64,000 bases of DNA from DASRFR01 sp035651455 (GTDB lineage: Bacteria > Acidobacteriota > Terriglobia > Terriglobales > Acidobacteriaceae): contig DASRFR010000058.1 in the NCBI GenBank assembly GCA_035651455.1, positions 620,001 to 684,000 on the forward strand, in the 5' to 3' direction. Below the pieces are notes generated by a model. It made no database searches. It saw nothing but the letters and a program-made list of their open reading frames with translations, and had not been told where the DNA came from. How positions within the stretch are numbered: position 1 is the first letter of the stretch; every line of letters starts with the position of its first letter. A program made the position numbers and the translations under genes. This document shows positions 53,915 to 63,253 of this stretch, in pieces.

Positions 53915-55405
53915 ATGCACTCGGCAGCTTTCCTGTTTCTGCTCCTGAGTGCTGCGATGCTGGGCTGCGGCGGCGGTTCTACCCAGACCATACCTGCGCC
54001 GACCCCGGCCCCCGTCCCGCAACCGCTCGCCGGGCTCACCCGCCTGAGCAGCGATACCTTCACCAATGCCTCGAGCCAGCACGCCACGGAAGTCGAGCCC
54101 GGCGCATCCTCCGCAGGTCCCTCTATCGTAGCGGCGTTTCAGGTGGGCCGGATCTTCAATGGCGGCGGCGCTGATATCGGCTTCGCCACATCCACGGACA
54201 GCGGCGCCACTTGGACCAGCGGCTTTCTTCCCGGGATCACCGTCTTCCAGGCAGGCGCCTTCACGGCAGTGAGCGATTCCGCCGTAGCCTTCGATCCAGC
54301 CCACAACGTTTGGTTAATCGCTTCTCTCGCGATCGGTGTCGAAAGTCAGATTGTCGTCAGCCGCTCCAGCGATGCATTGCACTGGGACAACCCCGTCATC
54401 ATCAGCCCGGTGCTGAATTCTGACAAGCCATGGATCGCATGCGATACGAGGGCAATCAGCCCGTATTTTGGAAGCTGCTACGCAGAGTGGGACGACCCGG
54501 ATACTTCCGGCGGCCTCATTTGGATGGCTACATCCAGGGATGGCGGCCAAACCTGGAGCGCCCCGGTGAACACGGCCGATCATGCCGCTGGTGTCGGGGG
54601 CGAACCCGTGATCCAACCTGACGGCACCCTCGTCGTTCCCATAGAGAACGCGGACGGCACCGCTCTTGTCGCGTTCCGTTCTAACGATGGCGGAACTAGC
54701 TGGAGTGGCACATCTACGATATCCGGCATCACCGATCACCTGGTCGCTGGGAACCTCCGCACTTCCCCGCTACCCACCGCTGCAACTGACGCATCGGGGA
54801 CTGTCTACGTGGCTTGGCAAGACTGCCGCTTTCGTTTGGGCTGCGTATCCAATGACATCGTGCTTGCGACCTCAGGCGATGGGATCACCTGGAGTTCGCC
54901 CTCCCGCATTCCTCTCGACCCCCTAACCAGCGCCGCGGATCACTTCATTCCCGCCCTCGCGGTCGATCCCACGACCAGCGGCACCACCGCCCACCTGGCC
55001 CTTACGTACTACGAGTACGGCTCGGCCAATTGCACACAGACGACCTGTGCCCTGAGCACGGCCATCACAACCTCTGACGACGGCGGAAGCACCTGGAGTA
55101 GCCCCAAGACCCTCGCCGGCCCCATGTCGCTAACCTGGCTACCTGATACTTTTGCCGGCTTAATGGTCGGGGATTACGCCGCCAGCGTCTATTCCGGCGG
55201 AACGGCGTTCGGCATCGTCGCCGTTGCCCAGGCAAACTCGGGAGCCGAGTTCGACGAAGCCATCTTCGCAACCAGTTCTGGAGTCTCCCATGAGCAGGGT
55301 GCCGCCCGACTTCTTTCGGAAGGAGAGTATCCGGTTCCGAATGCAGTCTCCGACCATACCCCGCACAGGTTTTACGACGTCGAACCCGAGCGCCCAAAGC
55401 CTTAG
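53915..55405 (+). CDS. Lipoprotein with Asp-box (BNR) beta-propeller
   Basis: A lipobox (LGCG) with acylated Cys near residue 17 is followed by a Pro/Thr-rich linker and a propeller of about 450 residues. Five Asp-box motifs are seen: STDSGATW, SRDGGQTW, SNDGGTSW, SGDGITW and SDDGGSTW. These are found in sialidases and other exo-acting glycan or polymer-binding proteins. The catalytic Arg triad of sialidases is not certain, so the enzymatic role is only a guess. The protein is anchored to the outer side of a membrane. Start 53915 is chosen for the lipobox; the frame upstream overlaps the pilin promoter region. Confidence 0.82.
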   Translation: MHSAAFLFLLLSAAMLGCGGGSTQTIPAPTPAPVPQPLAGLTRLSSDTFTNASSQHATEVEPGASSAGPSIVAAFQVGRIFNGGGADIGFATSTDSGATWTSGFLPGITVFQAGAFTAVSDSAVAFDPAHNVWLIASLAIGVESQIVVSRSSDALHWDNPVIISPVLNSDKPWIACDTRAISPYFGSCYAEWDDPDTSGGLIWMATSRDGGQTWSAPVNTADHAAGVGGEPVIQPDGTLVVPIENADGTALVAFRSNDGGTSWSGTSTISGITDHLVAGNLRTSPLPTAATDASGTVYVAWQDCRFRLGCVSNDIVLATSGDGITWSSPSRIPLDPLTSAADHFIPALAVDPTTSGTTAHLALTYYEYGSANCTQTTCALSTAITTSDDGGSTWSSPKTLAGPMSLTWLPDTFAGLMVGDYAASVYSGGTAFGIVAVAQANSGAEFDEAIFATSSGVSHEQGAARLLSEGEYPVPNAVSDHTPHRFYDVEPERPKP

Positions 55406-55549
55406 TTGTCGTTTTAAACGCTCCTTGGGGCGCGACTTTTTAGCTCTTGCAGCCCCGCTGCCCTGGGAGCCCGCCGAATTGTATTTCACATTATCGGGTG
55501 CTACCATCCGTTACAGGTCATAGTCACGACTGAGCAGGAGGCAAGCCTT

Positions 55550-55861
55550 ATGTCGGATCGCGATGGCAATAGTTTCCTATGGTTTCTGGCGGGGTTAGGA
55601 GTGGGTGCTGTGGTCGGCATTCTCTATGCTCCACGCTCCGGAACCGAGACGCGCGAAGCCATTCTCTCCAAGGCCGAAGAAGGCCGTGAGTACGTGCGCA
55701 ACCAGGCACAACGCGCCCGCGAACAGGCCAACCAGTGGGTCGAAAAAGGACGCGACGCTGTGACTCAGCAAAAAGAGCAGTTCCGTGCCGCTTACGAAGC
55801 TGGCCGCCAGGCTTACCAGGAGGCAACTACTCCGGAAGGTTCGGCCCCTAACAAGATGTAA
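55550..55861 (+). CDS. YtxH-domain membrane protein
   Basis: The 103 residues have one N-terminal membrane segment with a Gly-rich YtxH signature (FLWFLAGLGVGAVVGILYAPRSGTETRE). A long charged helix follows (AREQANQWVEKGRDAVTQQKEQF) and then a short disordered tail. Such proteins are linked to general stress but not well defined. AGGAGG lies before the ATG. It is followed 53 bases later by a DUF948-like gene, and the two families often sit together. Confidence 0.87.
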   Translation: MSDRDGNSFLWFLAGLGVGAVVGILYAPRSGTETREAILSKAEEGREYVRNQAQRAREQANQWVEKGRDAVTQQKEQFRAAYEAGRQAYQEATTPEGSAPNKM

Positions 55862-55914
55862 AAGTGCAAGCCATGCGGCAAGCCCGGCTTGCTTGATCTT
55901 CTTTAATCTTCTTT

Positions 55915-56430
55915 ATGGAAAATCAAACGCTGCTGACGCTTTTCATCGCCCTCACCGCCGCTGCGGTCGTGATCCAGGCCTGTATTCTCATTGCCCTGTA
56001 TTTGTCGGTCCGCAAGACCAGCTCGCGCATGGAAGCCCTGGCTAACGACGTGCGTAGCAAGGCGCTGCCAACCATTGAGAGCGCGCACGCCCTGCTGATC
56101 GACCTGCGTCCCAAGATCGAGTCGGTGGCGGAAAACGTCAGCCACTCCACTTCCCTGCTGCGCGCACAACTGGAGCGCGTCGACGCCACTGTTAACGATG
56201 TCATCGATCGCACTCGCCTGCAGGTAATCCGCGCTGACGAGCTGATCAACCGCACCATGGACAAAGTGGAAGAAACCACGGACGTGGTTCATCGCACCGT
56301 GGTTTCCCCATTTCGCCAGATCTCCGGCCTCATGCACGGCGTCACTGCGGGCTTCGAGTACTTCGTCCACCGCAGACGCCGAGCCCCGGGGAATGGCATG
56401 GGCGTCCCTCAAGACGAGTTATTCATCTAG
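55915..56430 (+). CDS. DUF948-like single-span membrane protein
   Basis: The 171 residues have one N-terminal membrane helix (LLTLFIALTAAAVVIQACILIALYLSV). A long helical coiled part follows (MEALANDVRSKALPTIESAHALLIDLRPKIESVAENVSHS, and VNDVIDRTRLQVIRADELINRTMDKVEE), then a short basic end. This arrangement is typical of DUF948, which is also seen next to YtxH genes. It may be a stress-related membrane scaffold. No motif points to enzyme activity. Confidence 0.75.
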   Translation: MENQTLLTLFIALTAAAVVIQACILIALYLSVRKTSSRMEALANDVRSKALPTIESAHALLIDLRPKIESVAENVSHSTSLLRAQLERVDATVNDVIDRTRLQVIRADELINRTMDKVEETTDVVHRTVVSPFRQISGLMHGVTAGFEYFVHRRRRAPGNGMGVPQDELFI

Positions 56431-56446
56431 CTGATTTCGCAAAGAA

Positions 56447-56491
56447 AAGCCACCAGCAACGGTCACTTACGCTCCGAGGTCCTGGTGGCTT
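56447..56491. terminator. Inverted repeat between convergent genes
   Basis: A 10-base perfect stem (56447-56456, 56482-56491) with a 25-base loop lies between convergent genes ending at 56430 and 56514. The loop is long and there is no real T run, so terminator function is only possible. Confidence 0.45.
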
Positions 56492-56513
56492 GTGCCCTGC
56501 TCTGGTTTCGGCC

Positions 56514-57299
56514 TTACTGTTGTTGCTTGCTGACCCGCAGGATCATCTCCGTCCCGCTGTCCAGCTTCACGTTCTTGTTGTGAACCGTAATGACCGTGCC
56601 ACCGTTTGGCCCCGGGCTCAGCGTCATTCCTGAATATCCAATCGCCCCCTCGGTATTCGGCGAAATGTCCGTACGGTTCGCGGTGCCCGGACTCGCAGCT
56701 CCATTGGCCTGATCCGTTCCCATGTTGCCGATGCCGCCGCTGGACGGGGGTACTGCTCCTGTCCCTTGAGCCACGCCGCCCATTGTTCCCGTATTTCCAG
56801 CGCGCGACGTCAGCGGACCAGAGTTATTGCCGGGAGTCACCATGGAGCTGTCGGCGCCCACATTGTTCGGGTGCGGCGCGCTCAAGCCCTGGATCGTGGC
56901 CGTAATGGGCATGGGCTGACCGTTCTTGGTCATGACCTGGTCGAAGACAATAGTCAACGTTGAGTCCTGATCTTTGTCCTTCGGCTTCGCATCCGTGATA
57001 TGCCCCGTGATTTTGGATCCCGCCGGGATAATGGTCTGCCCGCTGGAGTTGTTGATGTCCTGCATGGTTTTCGCGGTCACTTGATCGCCCGACTTCGCTT
57101 TTTTCGCGTCAACCGATTTGTCGAGCACTGCCGCAATCGGCACCGCGTTCGCTTGAGTGGTTGTACTGGTCGCCGGAGCCGCTGATGTCCCCTGGGCGGA
57201 GCCGTTCATCGTGGATCCGCTCTGCATGCTTCCGCTTTGTGCAACAGAAAAGCCAATGAGCACCAGAACCGCCGATGCGTGTATCAGAATGTGTTTCAT
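56514..57299 (-). CDS. Exported protein with VirB10-like barrel segment
   Basis: The 261 residues start with a signal peptide (ILIHASAVLVLIGFSVAQ). A low-complexity Gly/Ser/Thr region precedes a segment much like the lipoprotein at 41198: AAVLDKSVDAKKAKSGDQVTAKTM, TIIPAGSKITGHITDAKPKDKDQDSTLTIVFDQVMTKNGQPMPI. This is the TrbI/VirB10-like barrel pattern. The middle is a long Gly/Asn/Ser-rich stretch, and the end has VITVHNKNVKLDSGTEMILRVS. No lipobox. A periplasmic or secreted protein, function unknown. Together with 41198 it forms a pair of paralogues. Confidence 0.75.
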   Translation of the reverse strand: MKHILIHASAVLVLIGFSVAQSGSMQSGSTMNGSAQGTSAAPATSTTTQANAVPIAAVLDKSVDAKKAKSGDQVTAKTMQDINNSSGQTIIPAGSKITGHITDAKPKDKDQDSTLTIVFDQVMTKNGQPMPITATIQGLSAPHPNNVGADSSMVTPGNNSGPLTSRAGNTGTMGGVAQGTGAVPPSSGGIGNMGTDQANGAASPGTANRTDISPNTEGAIGYSGMTLSPGPNGGTVITVHNKNVKLDSGTEMILRVSKQQQ

Positions 57300-57424
57300 A
57301 TGCCCCTTCTCGACGAAAAATGTCGCTAGTTGGTTGCGAAATCGGGGCTGGAGGTTGATTCCGGAAGGGCTTTTTTGCTGGGGTAATATGCCAGATCTGT
57401 TGCAAATACAACCGGTTGCAATTG

Positions 57425-58540
57425 CTAAAGGATCCACCCTCCCCCCACCACCACATCCTCTCGATAAAAGACCGCCGCTTGGCCCGGCGTGATGGCACGC
57501 TGCGGCTGTTCAAATGTCACCAGGGTCTCGCCCGGACTACCTGCTTCAATGATTGCCGGTGCGGGTTCGTGGCGGTGGCGAATCTTCACGCAAACCTTCA
57601 TGGGTTCGCTCAAATCTGCAATAGATATCAGATTTGTCCGATGTACCCGAAGCGTATTCGAGTAGAGCTGGTCGCTGTTGCCGACCACCACCTGACGCGC
57701 ATCACCCTTGATCTGGATGACATAGAGCGGATTCCCAGTGGCCACGCCAAGTCCCTTGCGCTGTCCGACCGTGAAGTTGTGAATGCCGGCATGCTCGCCA
57801 ATGACGTCACCGTCCGTCGTCACCAGTTCTCCCGAAGTGTCGGGAAGAGACTCGCCGATTTCGGCAAGATAGGCATCAAGGAACCGCTTGTAGTCTCCTC
57901 CGGGCACAAAGCAGATTTCCTGCGAGTCGGGCTTCTCGGCGATTGCCAGGTTGTACTGGTGAGCCAATCCGCGGACTTCCGGCTTTGTCATCCCGCCGAG
58001 CGGGAAGATGGTGTGCGCGAGCTGCTCTTGTGTGAGCCCAAACAGAAAATAAGTCTGGTCCTTGGCATGATCCGCCGGGCGCTTCAACAACCAGCGCCCA
58101 GTGTCGCCGTCGAATTCCAGTCGCGCGTAGTGGCCGGTCGCGAGCAGGTCCGCGCCAATCTGACGCGCGACGACCAGGAGTTGATCGAACTTCAAGTGAT
58201 TATTGCAGAGACCGCACGGAATTGGTGTGCGCCCAGAGAGATACTCGTCGACAAAAGGACGAACCACGTCGCGCTCGAAGCGCTCCTCCTGATTGACCAC
58301 GTAGTAAGGAATTCCAATACGTTCCGCGACCCGCCGCGCGTCGTAAACATCGTCCAGGGAACAGCATCGCCCTTGCACCGCTTCAGGCATTCCGGGGTGC
58401 CCAGACAGCCGCCGCTGGTTCCACAACTGCATCGTCAGTCCTACCACGTTGTGGCCCTCGGCACGGAGCATTGCCGCCACGGTTGAGGAATCCACCCCTC
58501 CCGACATCGCAACCGCAATCGTCTTGGAATCAGTGCTCAA
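57425..58540 (-). CDS. mnmA: tRNA-specific 2-thiouridylase
   Basis: MnmA puts sulfur on U34 of tRNA-Lys, Glu and Gln. The 371 residues have the PP-loop SGGVDSS near the start, GLCNNHLKF with one catalytic Cys, DQTYFLFGLTQEQL, QEICFVPGG with the second Cys, and a C-terminal beta part with GQAAVFY. The gene lies 24 bases past iscS on the same strand, so the sulfur donor and the thiolase are made together. Start ATG gives the standard N-terminus. Family firm. Confidence 0.97.
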   Translation of the reverse strand: MSTDSKTIAVAMSGGVDSSTVAAMLRAEGHNVVGLTMQLWNQRRLSGHPGMPEAVQGRCCSLDDVYDARRVAERIGIPYYVVNQEERFERDVVRPFVDEYLSGRTPIPCGLCNNHLKFDQLLVVARQIGADLLATGHYARLEFDGDTGRWLLKRPADHAKDQTYFLFGLTQEQLAHTIFPLGGMTKPEVRGLAHQYNLAIAEKPDSQEICFVPGGDYKRFLDAYLAEIGESLPDTSGELVTTDGDVIGEHAGIHNFTVGQRKGLGVATGNPLYVIQIKGDARQVVVGNSDQLYSNTLRVHRTNLISIADLSEPMKVCVKIRHRHEPAPAIIEAGSPGETLVTFEQPQRAITPGQAAVFYREDVVVGGGWIL

Positions 58541-58564
58541 AATTCACTTCTCTACTCGTGTCAG

Positions 58565-59731
58565 TTAAGAGCTGGCGAGTGCCTTGCCCCATAGGGGCGA
58601 GAGTTTTCTCAGGCGTGCGACAGTCTGAGGAATGAGCTCCAGGGCAAAATCGATCTCCTCAGGCCGATTCTGCTTCCCCAGGCTGAACCGGACGCTCGCG
58701 CGTGCCCGTTGTACCGGGATTCCCATCGCCTTCAACACATGGGATGGCTCAATTGCGCCAGAGGAGCAGGCCGCTCCAGTAGAGACGGCGAGCCCCTGCA
58801 GATCAAGCGCAATCACCAGCGCCTCGCCTTCAATCCCGTCGAAGTAGAAGTTGGTGGTGTTGGGTACCCGCGGAGAACCCTCGCCGTTCACCCCAACCGA
58901 TTCGATTCTCTCCAGAACCCCTGACTGCAGGCAGTCGCGCATGGCTGCGGTCTGTCCCACCGCTCCACTTTCGAGCGCCGCACGCGCCAGCTCCGCCGCC
59001 TGCCCCAGGGCAACGATCCCGGGCACATTCTCGGTTCCCGCGCGCCGCGACCGCTCGTGCGATCCTCCATACAGCATGGGATTCAACGGTGTCCCCTTTT
59101 TCACGAAAAGCACGCCGACCCCTTGCGGCGCATGCATCTTGTGGCCGGAGACGGTCAGCAGGTCGCATCGCAGCTTGCCCACATCAATCCTTACTTTCCC
59201 AGCTGCCTGCACTGCATCGGTGTGGAAACAGACGTCCGCCTCCACCGCGATCTTTCCGATTTCTTCTATCGGCTGCAGCACGCCGGTCTCGTTGTTTGCC
59301 ATCATGATCGTGATCAGCTTCGTATTGGAGCGCAGTGCCCGCTGAACATCGGCGGGATCGACAACCCCACGTCCATCGACTGGAATGCGCGTTACCTCGC
59401 AGCCGATCGATTCCAGCCGCTGACACGCATTCAGCACCGCATGGTGCTCGATCACCGAAGTGATAACGTGATCTCCCGCCGACACCGTGCCAAAGACCGC
59501 CAGGTTGTCGGCCTCCGTGCCACCACTAGTGAACACAATCTCCGGCGCCCGGCATGCCAGCAGCTTTGCCACCGACTCTCGCGCCCGGTCCACGGCAGCC
59601 CGCGTCTCTTGCCCGTGATGGTGGATCGAAGACGCGTTCCCGAAATGCTCGGAGAAGTAGGGCCGCATGGCCTCAAACACTTCCGGCAGGACAGGCGTGG
59701 TGGCGTTATTGTCAAGGTAGACCCGGGACAT
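58565..59731 (-). CDS. iscS: Cysteine desulfurase (IscS/NifS type)
   Basis: This PLP enzyme takes sulfur from cysteine and passes it on as persulfide. The 388 residues have YLDNNATTPV at the start, TSGGTEADNLAV, VITSVIEHHAVL, the PLP Lys in SGHKMHAPQGVG and the catalytic Cys loop in GAACSSGAIEPSHVL. It is upstream of mnmA, so it is probably the sulfur donor for tRNA thiolation. No iscU or other Fe-S genes are next to it. It could be called nifS on the same evidence. The start is confirmed by the conserved N-terminus. Confidence 0.96.
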   Translation of the reverse strand: MSRVYLDNNATTPVLPEVFEAMRPYFSEHFGNASSIHHHGQETRAAVDRARESVAKLLACRAPEIVFTSGGTEADNLAVFGTVSAGDHVITSVIEHHAVLNACQRLESIGCEVTRIPVDGRGVVDPADVQRALRSNTKLITIMMANNETGVLQPIEEIGKIAVEADVCFHTDAVQAAGKVRIDVGKLRCDLLTVSGHKMHAPQGVGVLFVKKGTPLNPMLYGGSHERSRRAGTENVPGIVALGQAAELARAALESGAVGQTAAMRDCLQSGVLERIESVGVNGEGSPRVPNTTNFYFDGIEGEALVIALDLQGLAVSTGAACSSGAIEPSHVLKAMGIPVQRARASVRFSLGKQNRPEEIDFALELIPQTVARLRKLSPLWGKALASS

Positions 59732-59901
59732 GGCTGCTCTGATGCTTATTCTACGTGCTGCGCGGCTTCAGTGTCAGGCAAAGGAGGCACTAGGCGCTGA
59801 CCTGTAAGCGGCGAGGCCTGCGAGCTGCGGGCGAGCAATATTGTGCTAGAAGAGCGACAATCATCGCGCCGTAAATTGGAAAACTCTGTCCTGGCGCTGA
59901 C

Positions 59902-61044
59902 CTACCTCTTATCCATCGGCGCGTACTTCTGCGGATACTTCGGCCCAATGTAGTCGGCCCGCGGGCGGATGAGGCGGTTATCGTCCAACTGCTCAATCAC
60001 GTGCGCTGTCCAGCCGCTGATGCGCGATACTGCGAACACCGGCGTAAATAGATCCACATCAATTCCCAGCGTGTGATAGGTCGACGCCGAGTAGAAATCG
60101 ACATTGGCGTTCAGCTTCTTATCACCCTTAACGAAATCTTCGATCTGCTGCGAGATCTCAAACCACTTCGGATTCCCGCTGGATTGTCCCAGGTCACGCG
60201 ACATTTGACGCAAGTGCGTTGCCCGCGGATCTTCCGTGTGGTACACGCGGTGGCCGAAACCTGGAATTTTCTTTTTCTGAGCCAGCATGCCGCGAACGTA
60301 TTCCACGGGATCAGCTCCAGATTTATCAATCGCTTCAAGGATGCGGAACACCGCCTCGTTGGCGCCGCCGTGCAACGGGCCCTTGAGCGCTCCAATCGCC
60401 GACGTGATGGCGGAATGCATATCCGACAGGGTGGCCGCGGTTACACGCGCCGCAAAGGTCGAAGCGTTCAATTCATGATCGGCATGCAAAATCAATGCTA
60501 TGTCGAGCGCGCGCTCTGCCGTCTTCGATGGCGCCTCTCCGTTCAGCATCAGCAGGAAATTGGCTGCATGGGAGAGCGAGCGGTCAGGCTCAACGATCGG
60601 CTTTCCCTTGCGGATGCGGTCGTAGGCCGCCACAATCATCGCAATTTGCGCCGTCAACCGGATGGCCTTGTCGATGTTCGCCTGGCGGTCGTTGCTTCTC
60701 TCCTCAGGATCGTAAAACGAGAGCGCGGACACCATTGTGCGCAGGACATCCATGGGCATGGCGTGCTTCGGCGCCAGTTGCAAGCGATGGATAATCGACG
60801 CGTCCAGCTTCCGCTCTTCCTTCATGCGATTGTGCAGGTCACGCAGTTCTTCGCGCGATGGCAAGCGCCCAAACCACAGCAGATAACAGGTCTCTTCGAA
60901 ACTGGAGTTGTCCGCGAGTTCGTGGATGTCTATGCCGCGGTAAGCCAGAACGCCCTGTTCGCCATCGATGTAGCAGATGCTGGATGTGGTGGCGACCACC
61001 CCCTCCAGACCCTTCGGAGCAATCGTCGAGGTTACGCTGGACAT
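59902..61044 (-). CDS. gltA: Citrate synthase
   Basis: Citrate synthase joins acetyl-CoA and oxaloacetate at the start of the TCA cycle. The 380 residues are the short form, like CitZ and 2-methylcitrate synthase. They have YRGIDIHELAD at the start, HADHELNASTFAAR, LKGPLHGGANEAVFRIL, and GFGHRVYHTEDPRA with the active His and Asp. A C-terminal RPRADYIGPKYPQKYAPMDKR completes it. A 2-methylcitrate role is possible but there are no prp genes nearby. It stands alone, with gene-free DNA on each side. Confidence 0.95.
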   Translation of the reverse strand: MSSVTSTIAPKGLEGVVATTSSICYIDGEQGVLAYRGIDIHELADNSSFEETCYLLWFGRLPSREELRDLHNRMKEERKLDASIIHRLQLAPKHAMPMDVLRTMVSALSFYDPEERSNDRQANIDKAIRLTAQIAMIVAAYDRIRKGKPIVEPDRSLSHAANFLLMLNGEAPSKTAERALDIALILHADHELNASTFAARVTAATLSDMHSAITSAIGALKGPLHGGANEAVFRILEAIDKSGADPVEYVRGMLAQKKKIPGFGHRVYHTEDPRATHLRQMSRDLGQSSGNPKWFEISQQIEDFVKGDKKLNANVDFYSASTYHTLGIDVDLFTPVFAVSRISGWTAHVIEQLDDNRLIRPRADYIGPKYPQKYAPMDKR

Positions 61045-61226
61045 ACTTCCTCACGTTCCTGAGATGATGTTTGTAGCCGGCCCACGGCGCCGCCGGGCAC
61101 GACCGCCCAACCTCTCTTTATACGCTAAGATTCTTAACTTTTCCAAACCCAGACCCAGCTTCAGGACTGCGATTTGCCCGGAAATACGCGCCGCAACGGC
61201 TTCTCCCGAATAACCTGGAACCCGCA

Positions 61227-61853
61227 CTATTCCGCTGTCCGCATCCGGTTCTGCCAGTGCGACCACACAAACCATACGATGCCGATTACCAGCACAACGC
61301 CGATGACCGCGTCGAATTGATGAAAGTATTTTCCCAGGGAACGCCAGTTCTCCCCCAGCTTCATCCCGAAATACGCAAGCGCTAGGCACCACGGCCAGGA
61401 TCCCAGGAAGGTGTAGATGTGAAACTTTCCTCGTGGCATGCGCGCGATCCCGGCGGGTAGCGCGATAAAGGTACGCACCACTGGCAGAAGGCGCGCTACG
61501 AACACCGCCGCATACCCCCAGCGGCCAAAGAAGCGGTCCGCCCAATCCAGTTCGCGGCGGCTGAGCAGGATCCAGCGGCCGTAGCGCTCCACCAGGGGGC
61601 GGCCGCCGTAATAGCCGATCTCGTATGCCAGAAGTGAGCCAACATTGCAACCGATCGCGCCGACCGTGGCCACCCAGATCAGCTTCATGCTGCCCTCATA
61701 GACCAGGTAACCGGCAAACGGCATGATCAGTTCTGAAGGAAGAGGAATACACGCCGACTCGATCGCCATCAGCAATCCGATCCCTGCATAGCCGGTCGCG
61801 CCTACGATGGACTTAATGAATAGAAATAGTAGGGTGAGTATTTTTTCAGTCAT
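61227..61853 (-). CDS. DedA/SNARE-associated membrane protein
   Basis: The 208 residues have the DedA layout: TGYAGIGLLMAIESACIPLPSELIMPFAGYLV (with the re-entrant Glu/Pro loop), EIGYYGGRPLVERYG, FFGRWGYAAVFVARLLPVVRTFIALPAGIARMPRGKF (with the conserved RxxPxxR) and GSWPWCLALAYFG. DedA proteins flip polyprenyl phosphates or phosphatidylethanolamine and are often essential in sets. No partner nearby. The start with KILTLLFLFIKSIVG gives a normal N-terminal helix. Confidence 0.93.
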   Translation of the reverse strand: MTEKILTLLFLFIKSIVGATGYAGIGLLMAIESACIPLPSELIMPFAGYLVYEGSMKLIWVATVGAIGCNVGSLLAYEIGYYGGRPLVERYGRWILLSRRELDWADRFFGRWGYAAVFVARLLPVVRTFIALPAGIARMPRGKFHIYTFLGSWPWCLALAYFGMKLGENWRSLGKYFHQFDAVIGVVLVIGIVWFVWSHWQNRMRTAE

Positions 61854-61955
61854 GAAGGAGCTAAACGAGGGTGACCCACAAGAAGATTATAGAGGGCGAG
61901 ACCATGCTGCGCCGCGTCCCTGCGCACAAATTGAAGAAGACGAATGAGCGATAGC

Positions 61956-62180
61956 TTAAAAAGCGCCTTCTTGTGTGAACGTGTAGCCCGGTAATGCGGC
62001 GCCGTCCGCCAATTTCGTCACTTTAACCCGCACGGTTTGCGCGTCGGGAGCGGAAAGTCCCGCCGGCCGTAACACGGCATATTGAGTAAACACTTCGCTA
62101 TAGACTTTAGTGACCAGGTAGTCCTGGCCGTCGGCGTCATTGCGCCACACCTGTCCGAGCTTGATCCCTTTTACCGCCAC
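61956..62180 (-). CDS. Small hypothetical protein
   Basis: The 74 residues have a compact beta look: MAVKGIKLGQVWRNDADGQDYLVTKVYSEVFTQYAVLRPA, then RVKVTKLADGAALPGYTFTQEGAF. No Cys or membrane segment. I do not recognise a family, but similar small SH3-like proteins are common in Acidobacteriota. It starts with ATG at 62180 and lies between dedA and nth. Composition supports a real gene. Confidence 0.65.
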   Translation of the reverse strand: MAVKGIKLGQVWRNDADGQDYLVTKVYSEVFTQYAVLRPAGLSAPDAQTVRVKVTKLADGAALPGYTFTQEGAF

Positions 62181-62343
62181 AGTAGTCCTCGATTCTGGTG
62201 GGTGAATTCAGGGTACCGAGGAGCCGCCCGCCAGGTCAATGAATTCGAGCCAGACATGGTTACCGAAGGGAGCGGGAGAAACTTGCCGTGCCGCAGTGCA
62301 CGCCCGGCTAGGGTCTGCTATAAATCCTCAAGGAGAAATCGAA

Positions 62344-63207
62344 ATGGTACGCGGCGTCGTTTCTCGCCAACCAGCCAAGACCGGACGACATGAAGGCACC
62401 CGCAACCAGCCGCGCACAGCACAAAACCGCGGTACTTCGCGGCAATCGAAGAGCTCTCGTCCCGTGTTGCCGGGAACTCCTTCCAACGGTAGACCGCAGA
62501 AATCCGCATCCGCGGCTAAGGCCACCCGGTACAACCCGGTTGCGCCGCAACGCATACAGGAAATTCTTGCGCGCCTGAACCAACGTTATCCTGAAGTCAC
62601 TTGCGCCCTCACTCACAAAAGCGCCTGGGAGCTGCTGGTCGCCACCATACTTTCGGCGCAGTCCACCGACGTTCGGGTCAACATGGTCACTCCCGATCTC
62701 TTCCGAAAATACCCCAGGCTGCAGGATTTTGCGGCCCTCAAACCCGGGCAACTAGAGCCCGACATACGCTCCACAGGCTTCTTCCGTAACAAGTCGAAAT
62801 CAGTAGTGGGCGCCGCCAAAAAGATCGTCAGCGACTTCGGTGGTGAGGTCCCAGACGATATGGACAAACTGCTCACGTTGCCCGGTGTCGCGCGCAAGAC
62901 CGCCAATGTCGTGCTCGGCACCTGGTTCCGCCAAGCCGTTGGCGTGGTCGTGGATACCCATGTCACCCGCCTCTCCCGCCGCCTGGAGCTGACCAGGAAT
63001 ACGGACGCTTCCAAAATCGAGCAGGACCTGATGCGGGTCATCCCGAAGGAAAAGTGGATCCTGTTCTCGCACCAGTTGATTTGGCATGGTCGCAAGATCT
63101 GCATCGCGCGCCGCCCCAAGTGCGTCGACTGCCCGCTCGAGAACGTCTGCCACGCCGCGGACAAGACCTGGAGCACCGTCGAAATTCACAAAAACGCGCT
63201 GCCCTGA
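62344..63207 (+). CDS. nth: Endonuclease III
   Basis: Nth cuts oxidised pyrimidines from DNA and nicks the strand. The 287 residues have an N-terminal basic Ser/Arg/Pro-rich extension of about 70 that most bacterial Nth lack. The core follows with WELLVATILSAQSTD, the HhH and catalytic Lys in LPGVARKTANVVLG, the catalytic Asp in VDTHVTRLSRRL and the [4Fe-4S] ligands CX6CX2CX5C in ICIARRPKCVDCPLENVCH. ATG 62344 is set by AAGGAG upstream. The extension may bind DNA or other proteins. Family firm. Confidence 0.96.
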   Translation: MVRGVVSRQPAKTGRHEGTRNQPRTAQNRGTSRQSKSSRPVLPGTPSNGRPQKSASAAKATRYNPVAPQRIQEILARLNQRYPEVTCALTHKSAWELLVATILSAQSTDVRVNMVTPDLFRKYPRLQDFAALKPGQLEPDIRSTGFFRNKSKSVVGAAKKIVSDFGGEVPDDMDKLLTLPGVARKTANVVLGTWFRQAVGVVVDTHVTRLSRRLELTRNTDASKIEQDLMRVIPKEKWILFSHQLIWHGRKICIARRPKCVDCPLENVCHAADKTWSTVEIHKNALP

Positions 63208-63253
63208 CTGCTCGGCGGCGTCGCTTATCGTTCCTGCCGACTACAATCGTCCC

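Noticed and set aside
53771..54304. Upstream extension of the pilin frame to 346 codons
   Set aside because: It overlaps the opposite Asp-box gene, has no coding character and would put the prepilin signal in the middle of the protein.
57416..58486. Plus-strand open frame of 356 codons
   Set aside because: It is the antisense of mnmA, which has full family motifs; the plus frame has Arg/His-rich composition and no domain.
60073..61062. Plus-strand open frame of 329 codons
   Set aside because: Antisense shadow of citrate synthase; no domain and no ribosome binding site.
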